From Amycolatopsis orientalis DSM 40040 = KCTC 9412 (GTDB lineage Bacteria; Actinomycetota; Actinomycetes; Mycobacteriales; Pseudonocardiaceae): 64,000 nucleotides of DNA. The translations under genes and the position numbers were made by a program. Under the pieces are notes generated by a model. The model did not search any database. It was not told where the DNA came from and saw only the letters and a list, made by a program, of their open reading frames with translations. The DNA lies in the NCBI RefSeq assembly GCF_000478275.1, contig NZ_ASJB01000030.1, positions 1-64,000 of the forward strand, read 5' to 3'. This document shows, piece after piece, positions 40,070 to 48,401 of the stretch (positions are counted from its first letter, which is position 1; every line of letters begins with the position of its first letter).

Positions 40070-41107
40070 CTAGTTGGGCTGCTCAGGCAGTTTGAACCGC
40101 GGAATCGCCGGCGCAGGGATGATCGGCTCATCGGAGTGCGCGACGGCCCACCACTTGTGGTCCAGCCAGAACTTCGGCCGGTCAGCATCGCGGCCCACCT
40201 CAGCGAGACGGACGGACACCCACTCCCCCTTAGCAGGAACAGGCAGCTTGAGACGGCGCGCTATCGCAGGATGAGCTTCCTGAGCCCCCAGAACGACAAG
40301 CCCCTCGGGCCGTAAGGCTATCCGCGCGTCGCGGACTCGCTTCGGAGAATCGTCTTGCTGCGCCACCGTAAGCACGGTATGCCGGCTCACCACACGGCCT
40401 GCCAGCTCCCGGAAAAGCTGATTGACGCGCTCTTGCCCCGAGACGTCTCGCAGGATCCTGCCGCGCTGCTCCGGCGCGAGGTGAAGCAGGTGGTTGGTAG
40501 GCAGATCGTCCTGGATTCCTCCCCAGAGCCAGAAAATGTCCCGCAGCCCGTCATCTGCGATTTTACGTTTGTAGTCGCGGTTGTAGGCGCGCAACGAGTT
40601 ACCTGAAGCATCTGGCTTCTTCCACCGCAGCCGCTGATCGGTGACCCGGATCAGACCAGCAGCCCACTCACTGCGGTCATCACTGAACCACGTGAGCAGG
40701 GCAGGATGGTCAGCCCGACCGGACTGGTCCCCATGATCAGCACATCGGTACATCTCCATAGGGATCTCCCAGCCGCCGAGCTCGCGGGAGAACTTGCAAT
40801 CAAGATCAGCCCCAGCGACCTTCCAGTCGAGGTCCACGCCAGCTTCAATACAGAACTCTTTTGTCAGATTCACCTCGACAGCAGTACCGAGGTAGGTCTT
40901 CTCGGTTTTGGACAGATGCTGGTAGCACCATCTACCGGTGCGCTGCCCATCCAGCAGTTCGTCGAGCGAGTCACGCAAGGCCCACCGGAACCGCTCGCGT
41001 GCTTCATGCTGGCTGTAGAACCAATCAACGCACGGCTGCAGGTCCTGGGGCGGGCTGGCCGCGCTATCCCGCGGGATAGGGAAGGCGCCCACGGGCCTGG
41101 TGGACAT
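40070..41107 (-). CDS. NaeI-type type II(E) restriction endonuclease
   Basis: This 345-residue protein is clearly homologous to NaeI (317 residues, GCCGGC). WALRDSLDELLDGQRTGRW and LSKTEKTYLGTAVEVNL align with NaeI. LLDGQR at 51-56 keeps the leucine that in NaeI (Leu43) stands where DNA ligases have the active-site lysine. The catalytic set is complete: Asp94 (DLDWKVAG), Asp103 and Lys105 (LDCKFS). The second, allosteric DNA-binding half is present (ERVNQLFRELAGRVVSRHTV, VAQQDDSPKRVRDAR, LRPEGLVVLG, KLPVPAKGEWVSVRL). ATG 41107 gives near-NaeI length. No methyltransferase is adjacent. Site specificity may have changed. Confidence 0.9.
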   Translation of the reverse strand: MSTRPVGAFPIPRDSAASPPQDLQPCVDWFYSQHEARERFRWALRDSLDELLDGQRTGRWCYQHLSKTEKTYLGTAVEVNLTKEFCIEAGVDLDWKVAGADLDCKFSRELGGWEIPMEMYRCADHGDQSGRADHPALLTWFSDDRSEWAAGLIRVTDQRLRWKKPDASGNSLRAYNRDYKRKIADDGLRDIFWLWGGIQDDLPTNHLLHLAPEQRGRILRDVSGQERVNQLFRELAGRVVSRHTVLTVAQQDDSPKRVRDARIALRPEGLVVLGAQEAHPAIARRLKLPVPAKGEWVSVRLAEVGRDADRPKFWLDHKWWAVAHSDEPIIPAPAIPRFKLPEQPN

Positions 41108-41569
41108 GCCCCGTTCCGGCACCGGGTGCACCAGGAATTTGTTGCGCTTCCAGCTCGTGGCACGTGCCCGGGAGTCAACTGCAGCAGCACGTCTGACGTT
41201 CAGCGGCAACGCCAGAGCCCCCTGATTACCAATAGTCACTCTGCCGACTATCCCAGATAGCCCGGACTTCCAGCGAGCAGAGCGACCACGCACTCGGACG
41301 ATCTTCCAGCCGCACCACATGCCACCGCCACTGCCTCGGCCATGACGAACGCAGAGAAACCCAGGCCGGAAGCACCACGCCGAGCCTCGGCTCGTCACCG
41401 ACCTGCTGAGCGGAAAGCGCCGGGCATAGTCATCCACTCCGCATCACCAGACGACACCGCGACCGGGTCAGCCTCACCAGGCGCAAGAGGAGCACCAGCG
41501 AGAACGCTACGATGATCCAGAAAGCTCATGGTGGGCACGTGACGCGCCTCCCGGGAGCAGGTCCAGCAC
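41108..41569. other. 462-bp intergenic region between the NaeI-type and AspBHI-type genes
   Basis: This divergent gap holds the two promoters. No frame has both a good start and coding-like composition; a 44-codon leftward frame near 41.4-41.5 kb was not convincing. No methyltransferase remnant, control-protein gene or clear C-box was seen. Confidence 0.4.
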
Positions 41570-42778
41570 ATGGAGGCACTGAACTCGGCCATGACGCAGC
41601 CACAGGCAATAGCGTTCTCCGACCTCGGCCAGGCGGACCTCGTCGTCGACCGCATCTACGAAGGCGGCACCGCAGGTACCTTCGCCGACGACCCCCTCGC
41701 CGCTCTGCTCCCCGTCGGCAACCAGGGCGGCTTCAGATACAAAGGCTCGCCCCGGCAAGGCAGCGTCAAAATTGCGGCACTCTACTCGACCGCCGCGGAA
41801 CCCGACTGGCCCGACGCACTGGACCCCCAAACCGGGATCTTCACCTACTACGGGGACAACCGCAGCGCTGGACGCGACCTCCACGACACCCAGCGAGACG
41901 GCAACCTCCTCCTCAGAGACGTCTTCAGCCTCACCCACGGAAGCGACCGTGACCGTGCCACAGTGCCGCCATTCCTGCTCTTCGAGAAAGTAAGCCCCGG
42001 CCGCAGAATCGTCTTCCGCGGACTGCTCGCGCCCGGCGCGGCCACGCTGACTGAGGACGACGAGCTAGCCGCCATCTGGCGAAGCAGCAACGGCAGCAGA
42101 TTCCAGAACTACAGGGCACGCTTCACCGTGCTCGACGTCGCCACAGTATCCCGGGCATGGCTCAACGACATCCTTGCCGGCAACACCAACGACAGCCCAC
42201 ACTGCCCGCCTGCCTGGACCGCCTGGGTACAGGGCCGGTCCTATCGCCCACTGCTAGCACCATCGACAACAGTCATCCGGAAAAAAGCTGAGCAGCTTCC
42301 CGCCGATGCTGACGGCCGAGCGATCCTGCAGCACATCCGCGAGTTCTACCGCAAGAACGCACACGGCTTCGAAGCGTGCGCCGTCCAGCTCTGGCGGCTA
42401 CTCGCACCCCGGACCACCCGCTGCGATGTCACCCGGCCAAGCCGCGATGGCGGACGGGACGCGATCGGCGAATACACCCTGGGACCCCGATCAGACCCCA
42501 TCACAATCGACTTCGCCCTCGAAGCAAAGTGCTACAGCGACACGACATCCGTCGGCGTCCGCGACGTATCACGCCTCATCGCCCGCTTGCGCCACCGGCA
42601 GTTCGGCGTCTTCATAACAACGTCCTATTTCGACCGGCAGGCCTACACCGAGATCCGCGAAGATGGCCATCCCATCGTCCTCATCAGCGGTCGCGACATT
42701 GTCGACGTGCTCAGGGACCACGGGTACAGCGACCTGCAAGCGGTACGCGCATGGCTTACCGGTATCCCCACTACATGA
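41570..42778 (+). CDS. AspBHI/MspJI-type modification-dependent restriction endonuclease
   Basis: This 402-residue protein has the N-terminal SRA/B3-like reader typical of AspBHI relatives: QADLVVDRIYEGGTAGTFAD, LLPVGNQGGFRYKG, LYSTAAEPDWPD, FTYYGDNRSAGRDLHD, GNLLLRDVF and RFQNYRARFTVLDV. The C-terminal half is a Mrr-like nuclease: HGFEACAVQLWRLL, then SRDGGRDAIGEY with Asp297, FALEAKCY with Glu318 and Lys320, and RQFGVFITTSYFDRQAYTEI. Such enzymes cut at or near 5-methylcytosine or hydroxymethylcytosine, so they would restrict phages or plasmids with modified DNA. ATG 41570 has GGAGCAGG eight bases upstream. Confidence 0.87.
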   Translation: MEALNSAMTQPQAIAFSDLGQADLVVDRIYEGGTAGTFADDPLAALLPVGNQGGFRYKGSPRQGSVKIAALYSTAAEPDWPDALDPQTGIFTYYGDNRSAGRDLHDTQRDGNLLLRDVFSLTHGSDRDRATVPPFLLFEKVSPGRRIVFRGLLAPGAATLTEDDELAAIWRSSNGSRFQNYRARFTVLDVATVSRAWLNDILAGNTNDSPHCPPAWTAWVQGRSYRPLLAPSTTVIRKKAEQLPADADGRAILQHIREFYRKNAHGFEACAVQLWRLLAPRTTRCDVTRPSRDGGRDAIGEYTLGPRSDPITIDFALEAKCYSDTTSVGVRDVSRLIARLRHRQFGVFITTSYFDRQAYTEIREDGHPIVLISGRDIVDVLRDHGYSDLQAVRAWLTGIPTT

Positions 42779-43187
42779 CGTCACGACACGCAGTTGAACC
42801 ACCAAAGTACCGAGGACAGGCCTGACCTCGGCGCCAGAACGTACTGGTCAACAGACACCGGCTCGGGAATGCCCTGAGCATATTGCCAGGCGGGCGGTCT
42901 CAGCCCGCTAACACAGCATTGTCAGTTTGCCGCAAACCTGGCTGGGGCGGGGTCTACCCAGGCTATGTTGTCGTCGTTGCCGTCCTGTCAGAGACCGATG
43001 CTGCTGTCATTGTCCTAAGTCAGGGGCATCGCGGCGATGACAGGCCACTCCCAGGGCGTCTTATTGACGAAACAGCAGGTCACGGCGGCGCTGTCGAGAA
43101 TATCTGCATAGTCGCGCTACGCGCCCGGCAGGGATGGGCACTGAATACGACGCCCAGTTACCCCGCCCTGCTCTGACCTGACTGCGA
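42779..43187. other. 409-bp gap between converging AspBHI-type and dptH genes
   Basis: No convincing gene was seen. A 7-bp inverted repeat (CTGTCAT 43004-43010, ATGACAG 43037-43043) is present. A 97-codon rightward frame from a TTG at 42883 lacks a ribosome site and any recognisable family, and was not called. Confidence 0.4.
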
Positions 43188-46100
43188 TCAGGTGCCCACC
43201 GCGCCCCTTACATCGGTGATAGTAGTGAGAGGCGCCTGCAGCCGGATGGTCCGCCCGTTCCGATAGAACAGCAGGTCACCGTCTCCGAGCAGGTCCTCAG
43301 CACCGCCGCGGTCGAGCACCGTCCGGGAGTCCGTCGCGCTCGGGAGCGAGAAGGCGATGCGGGCGCTCAGATTTGCCTTAATGCTCCCGGTAATCACGTC
43401 AACGCTTGGCCGCTGCGTAGCCAGGACAAGAAAGACCCCATATGCGCGGGTCAGCTGGGCGTAGCGCTGGACCATCTCACTGAAGGCTCGCCGATCCGAC
43501 CCGGCGAGGACCAGATCTGAGAACTCGTCGACCAAGATCACAAGCTGAGGAAGATCCTCGAGCCGCCCGCCGGATTCGTAATACTCCGATGCCGAGCTGA
43601 CACCTGCCTCCTCCAGGATCGGCCCTCGCCGTGCTATTTCAGTGTCTAGTGTGAACTGCAACCTCTCAAGAGCTTCGTCGGGATCACTGATGATGGCGTT
43701 GCCGCGCACATGTGGCGCGCGCGCGAACGCCGCAAAGTCAAGCCGTTTCGGGTCGATGATTAGTATGCTGAGCTGCCCTGGTGTTCGTTGACGAAGTAGC
43801 TCAAGCAGCAGGCCTCGCAGGAAGACACTTTTTCCGGAACCGGTCGCGCCGGCGACGAGTAAATGTGGGAGCCGCGAGAGGTCCGCAATTTCCACTGCTC
43901 CACTGGGAGCAACTCCGGCCACAAAGCTCAGGGCTCCTGGCCGAGCCGTTGATTCATCGAGCCTGCCGAGAATCGACCTCAATGGCACAGTCTGGCGATC
44001 GCTGCGCGGCACGTCTACGGTGACGTAGCCGGGCTCATCACCTATCACGATCTCGCCAGGCGCCGCAGTTTCCCGACCAAGGTCTCTTGAGCGGCGCTCG
44101 ATGTCGCTGATCGATAGTTTTCCGAGGGTCCTGGTGCGAAATCGGATTAGGCTCGGGCCAGCGAGTGCGAGCTCGACGCGAAAAGGTTCGACGGAGAGCC
44201 CGTATTTGGTGAACGCCTCGTCGAGCCGGGTGGCGTAAATGCTGGCCTCTGGTGGCAATGATCCGTCATAGGCTTCCGTTGTCAGATCGTCTTGCGCGCT
44301 AGCGTTATCCGGTTTGCTACCGTCGTGGTCGGGCTTGGGTTCCGGCGTGGGACCGACATCGGGACCTGATGGCGAGGGACCGCTGTCTGGGCCCGATGCA
44401 GTTCCGTCGTCTTCACCACCCGGCTCACTGAAAGTCAAATGGGCGAGGTCTAGTGGGCGTGGGATTGCGTCTCCCGCCGCAAGTGCACGCAACGCTGGTC
44501 GGCCTAGCCTGACGTGGCCGAATTTCCCCTCGCTGTTGAGCGCCTGCCGGTGAGCAGGCACTGCACTGCTGGCCTCAATGCTAACGAAGTCTCCGTACAA
44601 GGTCTTGGTTCCCGCCTGGAAATCGAGCCGCAGGCTGAACTCTCCTCGTGACACTGCTTCGAGGGCACTTTCAAGTCCTGCTCGCTGAGTCTGCGACATC
44701 AGGCCGAATGCGGAGGCGCGGGTGGCGGCCGCGCGAATCAATTCGGCGAGGTCGCGTGCTCGGAACATGCGGCCTGGCGAAGCAGTGTCCCCAAAAGTGG
44801 ACTGGAGCCAGTCCCGAGCACGCTTGAGCTGCTGATGCGCAGTTGTCGCTGCGCCGGGGTCGGTTGAGCCCCGGTACTTCACCTCGAGCAGCCGGCCGCG
44901 GAGAACAACCGTGCCTGATTCATGTTCAGGGATCCTCACGTACAGCAGGTCATCGCAAAGAAAACCCTTGCTCGGCTGCACACCTTGCGGAAGCGACTTC
45001 AGCATCTCATCGATTGACAGGACGAGTCCCGTAGCTGACTCGCCGTGCAGCCCACCGTCAAGATCCTGAATACTCGCCACGGCCACCGCGAGCCCGATCC
45101 GTTCGTGCAAATCGTTCGGATTGGCCCCGACAAGATCCAATGCCCACTGTCCGCTTACCCCATTAAACAGCCGCAGCATGAGGTCCAGGCCCGCTTCAGT
45201 CGGCTGCCCCAACTCTTGAATAGCCTGGCGCAACGCGCGCCTGTAGGGCTCGACACGGTCAGTTGCGGTGATTGCGTCAAGCCCAGGCTGGGCGAGGTCG
45301 TGCCGGTCCTCGTAGTCAATGAGGTACCGGGCACCTCGGCCTCTGGCGTCAGGTGCGAACGCTTCCAGCCCGAGAAGCCGGTCCAGGTGAACAACCCAGG
45401 CGCTCCCTCTATAGAGCGTATGGAGGTAGTCACGGTCAATCCGGGTCGAGGGCATCCGGGTGCGCCCGCGGGCGAGGGGGTCTCGTGGCATCCCGCCCAC
45501 AACTTCCAGACAGCGCTGGACGAGACAGGACAGCATGCCGGACACATGTGAACCCGTGAATGTGCCCCACATGAACGTTTTCTCGTTCCGGCCCGGTTCA
45601 GTGTAGCGTCCGGGAACAGCGGCGAGCCCTCCTGCGAACAGGGTGCCCGCTCGAGCGTTCAGTTCGACGGTGGCCGGCTCGCGCTGGAGCGACGAGTCAA
45701 AGACGAACGACAGATGGGCAAATATAGGCTTGCCTTCATCTGGTGCCGCCCGAACGACTTCGAGCCGGTCCTGCAGCAGGCGATCTGTGATGACGTTCCG
45801 CTCAGTGCTGTCGATCTGGCCCGCTACCAGATCCTCCAGCACTGTCCGGGTCTCGGTGGAGCTGACGATAGTGACGGCGAGCTTAGGTAGGGGTGTGGGC
45901 GCGGACCCTAGTGCGTGGGGCCTCGCGAGCAGGCGGAGGGCTTCCAGCACTACGGCTGCATTGCCCGGTTCGTGAAAGGCGAGGCCAAGTTCCTGCCGCT
46001 CGTCGAGGTACTCAGGGTGAACCCGCGTGAAGTGTTCCACGCGCTGCTTGATGTACGCCGGCCTGTTCTCGCTGGCAACGCCGATGGCTGCTGGCTTGTA

Positions 46101-48401
46101 TTTCCTCCAGAGGAGCGGGACGTGACCACCCGTCTCGTACCAGGTCCCGTGCATGGCGAAGTAGGGGACGAGGTGCCGCATTGTGCAGGCGCGAATATCT
46201 TGAAGCTGGACATCGCTTGCCCGCCCGTGCCACGACTCGAACTCTTCCGACAAGGTCATTAGGTACGCAACACTGAGGGGGCTTGTGGGCGCGATGAGGA
46301 TCTCGCCAGATGCCCCGTCCACGACGGCGTCCATCAGGAACAGCCGTTCATACTCGGCCGCGAACCGGGCACTCTCCAGGAGCGCCTCGAGGAGTTTCTC
46401 ATAGGCAGCGACGTAAGCTCGCGCCTCGTCAACGGCATGACCTGCACCGATCGCGTGCACTGAACCGTGCGGGCGCACTGCTGTGAAGAACATCGTTCGC
46501 GCGCCCATGAACGTCTCGAATTCTTCGATACCTGACACGTCCAGGGAGTCCAGGCTCGAGTACCGGTCTATGGTCAGTACGCCGGCGGTTGTTACGACAC
46601 TGAAGGCGGTCACGTGCGGCAGATTGAGTATCTGCTGTTCGATGTCGAGGCCGTCCCGGCCGCCCCCAAGGCCTTGGGAGGCAAGATCAAACCTGGCCGG
46701 AGTCGCGATTACCCCGGCACGAGCGTGATCCCCTCCAACCGTGACGAGGAAGCGGGCATCGCCGAGTTCGTTGCCGTTGCGGCGTGCAAGGAGACGCGCG
46801 TGCGGGACGCTCTCGGCCAGCTGCGGCACGGTAGGTGACCAGCTCCCACCGTCGTCTCCTGATCCATCACCCTCCTCCCCTGACTCGTCACCAACCTCCC
46901 CTGGTTCCTCGCCGCTCTCACCAGGTTCCTCACCCTCCTCGCCCGGTTCCTCAGCTGGGTCTTCCGGTTCGGGATCCAATGGGCCTGGCAAAGGTTCGTC
47001 ATCGATCAGCAGAGTTATGGGATGTTCCTCCCCGTTCCACCGGGTCAAGCAGACCTCGGGATCTCCGCTCTCCGGTTCCGGATCGGGACGTTCAACAGCG
47101 GGCTGTCCCGCAAGCTCACCAGCCGGGCCGAGCGCCAGCACTTGTGGGTTGGCCGCGCTGCGAAATGCCGAGGCCGTTAGGTCAAAGTCGAGTGCGGGCT
47201 CAAATGGTGCCCAGCTCCCGGTGTCGAGGTACACAGCCAGCTCGGCCGCTTGCCCTGAGGGCATTTGGATGCGCGCGAACCGCCACCCTGCCCCATCAAC
47301 CACAATCTCCACATGGCGGTCACCGGCCGCAACCGCTATCTCGAGAGACTCGCCTGAGTCAGACCAGGTCAGGCTCGCCAGCGTGTCCGAACCAGCAGCC
47401 GACGAAAGCGCGACGTTGATTTGCCCCCCTCCTGGCTTCCACACCATCGCACGGTTGCCAAGGGTGACGACCGCGGATTCGCTCAGCGAGAGAGGGGAGG
47501 CTAGCCGGACGGCGCGGGCTGCTGTCTTAGAGCCAGGCATATCGTCGAAAGTGAATTGCTCATAGTTGAGGCCGAACGGGGTGAGAGCGGCTAGCACACG
47601 ATTGAGCCTGGCTGTGTCTGCTTCTGTGTACCGCGCGGTGAGCTTCTTCTCGAAGTCCTGTCCAGGGGCGAGCCAGTTCTCCAATGTTGTCCGCCACTTG
47701 GCGGACTCCCGCAGCCTCGCCGCGGCATAGTCGGCCTGTGTATCACTTAGGTAGCATCCCAGCGAGTGCAGCTGCGCGCCCGCATCTGATGCGTCGCTGA
47801 GCAACGCAATATGCCTGAGGCGTGCAAGGGTCGCAGCGGTGCGTGGGAGCCGTTGGAACCGCTCGTCATCGCGCAGCACTGCGCGAAGAAGCGGCTGAAC
47901 CTCGGCGCTGGCTCCGGCGGCGGCACCTGCGGAAAGCTGCTGCCAGCTCAAGCCATCGAGAGTTGCCGCATCCTCGGCGGCGGTGCGCACTGTCTCTACA
48001 GGTTGCGGGTCAAGAATGAGCAGCACGTGCGTGCCAGGCCCCGAGGTGACATGATCCCGGAGCAGTGCCGCGAAGCCGGCGCTGCCAGCGTTTGGCCCCA
48101 CGTCGCCGACGAGGTAGGGCAAGAGAAGCCTGCGTTTGCCAGGCTGGTCGCCAGGCAGCGGAACGCCCTGAAGAGTAACCGGGGCCCGGCCTTCAGTAAT
48201 TGTCACGAGCGCGTTCGGGGCGAACTTCTCGGCGAGCGCGCCGAGTACTTGCTTTGGCTTGACGCCGAGGTGGCACCCGAGGACAAGCCTTCGGTGCCCG
48301 GTAGAGGCGGATGCCTCGCGCACGAGGGCTGACGCCACCATCTCGGCGGCGAGGTCTCGGTCGTGCTCAGGCGTAGTGAACAAAGCTTGCCTCCCCGGCA
48401 T
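43188..48401 (-). CDS. dptH: DptH-like FtsK/HerA-type translocase of a phosphorothioation-dependent restriction system
   Basis: This roughly 1737-residue protein is the third gene of the dptF-G-H operon. The C-terminal 270 residues are an intact FtsK/SpoIIIE motor: LPHLLVAGATGSGKSVFLRG (Walker A), SILIIDPKRLDFAAFARAPH, LVILVDEFSDLVLAG (Walker B) and VFLVLATQRPSVDVITGSIK. The long N-terminal part has no named domain, apart from a region LLEVKYRGSTDPGAATTAHQ resembling a nuclease-like E-x-K. Two acidic linkers (near residues 480-530 and 1320-1370) separate modules. In E. coli, DptFGH restricts DNA lacking phosphorothioates. ATG 48401 overlaps dptG by 35 bases; an ATG at 48500 would add 33 residues. 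Confidence 0.75.
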   Translation of the reverse strand: MPGRQALFTTPEHDRDLAAEMVASALVREASASTGHRRLVLGCHLGVKPKQVLGALAEKFAPNALVTITEGRAPVTLQGVPLPGDQPGKRRLLLPYLVGDVGPNAGSAGFAALLRDHVTSGPGTHVLLILDPQPVETVRTAAEDAATLDGLSWQQLSAGAAAGASAEVQPLLRAVLRDDERFQRLPRTAATLARLRHIALLSDASDAGAQLHSLGCYLSDTQADYAAARLRESAKWRTTLENWLAPGQDFEKKLTARYTEADTARLNRVLAALTPFGLNYEQFTFDDMPGSKTAARAVRLASPLSLSESAVVTLGNRAMVWKPGGGQINVALSSAAGSDTLASLTWSDSGESLEIAVAAGDRHVEIVVDGAGWRFARIQMPSGQAAELAVYLDTGSWAPFEPALDFDLTASAFRSAANPQVLALGPAGELAGQPAVERPDPEPESGDPEVCLTRWNGEEHPITLLIDDEPLPGPLDPEPEDPAEEPGEEGEEPGESGEEPGEVGDESGEEGDGSGDDGGSWSPTVPQLAESVPHARLLARRNGNELGDARFLVTVGGDHARAGVIATPARFDLASQGLGGGRDGLDIEQQILNLPHVTAFSVVTTAGVLTIDRYSSLDSLDVSGIEEFETFMGARTMFFTAVRPHGSVHAIGAGHAVDEARAYVAAYEKLLEALLESARFAAEYERLFLMDAVVDGASGEILIAPTSPLSVAYLMTLSEEFESWHGRASDVQLQDIRACTMRHLVPYFAMHGTWYETGGHVPLLWRKYKPAAIGVASENRPAYIKQRVEHFTRVHPEYLDERQELGLAFHEPGNAAVVLEALRLLARPHALGSAPTPLPKLAVTIVSSTETRTVLEDLVAGQIDSTERNVITDRLLQDRLEVVRAAPDEGKPIFAHLSFVFDSSLQREPATVELNARAGTLFAGGLAAVPGRYTEPGRNEKTFMWGTFTGSHVSGMLSCLVQRCLEVVGGMPRDPLARGRTRMPSTRIDRDYLHTLYRGSAWVVHLDRLLGLEAFAPDARGRGARYLIDYEDRHDLAQPGLDAITATDRVEPYRRALRQAIQELGQPTEAGLDLMLRLFNGVSGQWALDLVGANPNDLHERIGLAVAVASIQDLDGGLHGESATGLVLSIDEMLKSLPQGVQPSKGFLCDDLLYVRIPEHESGTVVLRGRLLEVKYRGSTDPGAATTAHQQLKRARDWLQSTFGDTASPGRMFRARDLAELIRAAATRASAFGLMSQTQRAGLESALEAVSRGEFSLRLDFQAGTKTLYGDFVSIEASSAVPAHRQALNSEGKFGHVRLGRPALRALAAGDAIPRPLDLAHLTFSEPGGEDDGTASGPDSGPSPSGPDVGPTPEPKPDHDGSKPDNASAQDDLTTEAYDGSLPPEASIYATRLDEAFTKYGLSVEPFRVELALAGPSLIRFRTRTLGKLSISDIERRSRDLGRETAAPGEIVIGDEPGYVTVDVPRSDRQTVPLRSILGRLDESTARPGALSFVAGVAPSGAVEIADLSRLPHLLVAGATGSGKSVFLRGLLLELLRQRTPGQLSILIIDPKRLDFAAFARAPHVRGNAIISDPDEALERLQFTLDTEIARRGPILEEAGVSSASEYYESGGRLEDLPQLVILVDEFSDLVLAGSDRRAFSEMVQRYAQLTRAYGVFLVLATQRPSVDVITGSIKANLSARIAFSLPSATDSRTVLDRGGAEDLLGDGDLLFYRNGRTIRLQAPLTTITDVRGAVGT
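44290..44432 (-). repeat. Acidic Pro/Gly/Ser-rich linker segment in dptH before the FtsK motor
   Basis: The encoded stretch GGEDDGTASGPDSGPSPSGP continues with Pro-Glu-Lys repeats and ASAQDDLTTE. It is low in complexity, acidic and flexible, and separates the large N-terminal part from the motor. Confidence 0.6.
46843..46980 (-). repeat. Imperfect 9-12 bp repeats encoding an acidic Glu/Gly/Pro linker in dptH
   Basis: On the + strand the words TCACC, CCTCCC/CCTGG and TGG recur with a 9-12 bp period. On the coding strand they spell repeated EEPGE, EEGEE, ESGEE and EVGDE units (about 45 residues). Tandem-repeat expansion is likely to vary this region between strains. Confidence 0.6.

Noticed and set aside
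41395..41530. Short leftward frame (MSFLDHRSVLAGAP...) upstream of the NaeI-type gene, considered as a control protein or methyltransferase remnant
   Set aside because: It has no helix-turn-helix or methyltransferase motif and a weak start.
42883..43176. 97-codon rightward frame between converging genes
   Set aside because: TTG start without a ribosome site, no recognisable family, and its position between two gene ends fits non-coding sequence.
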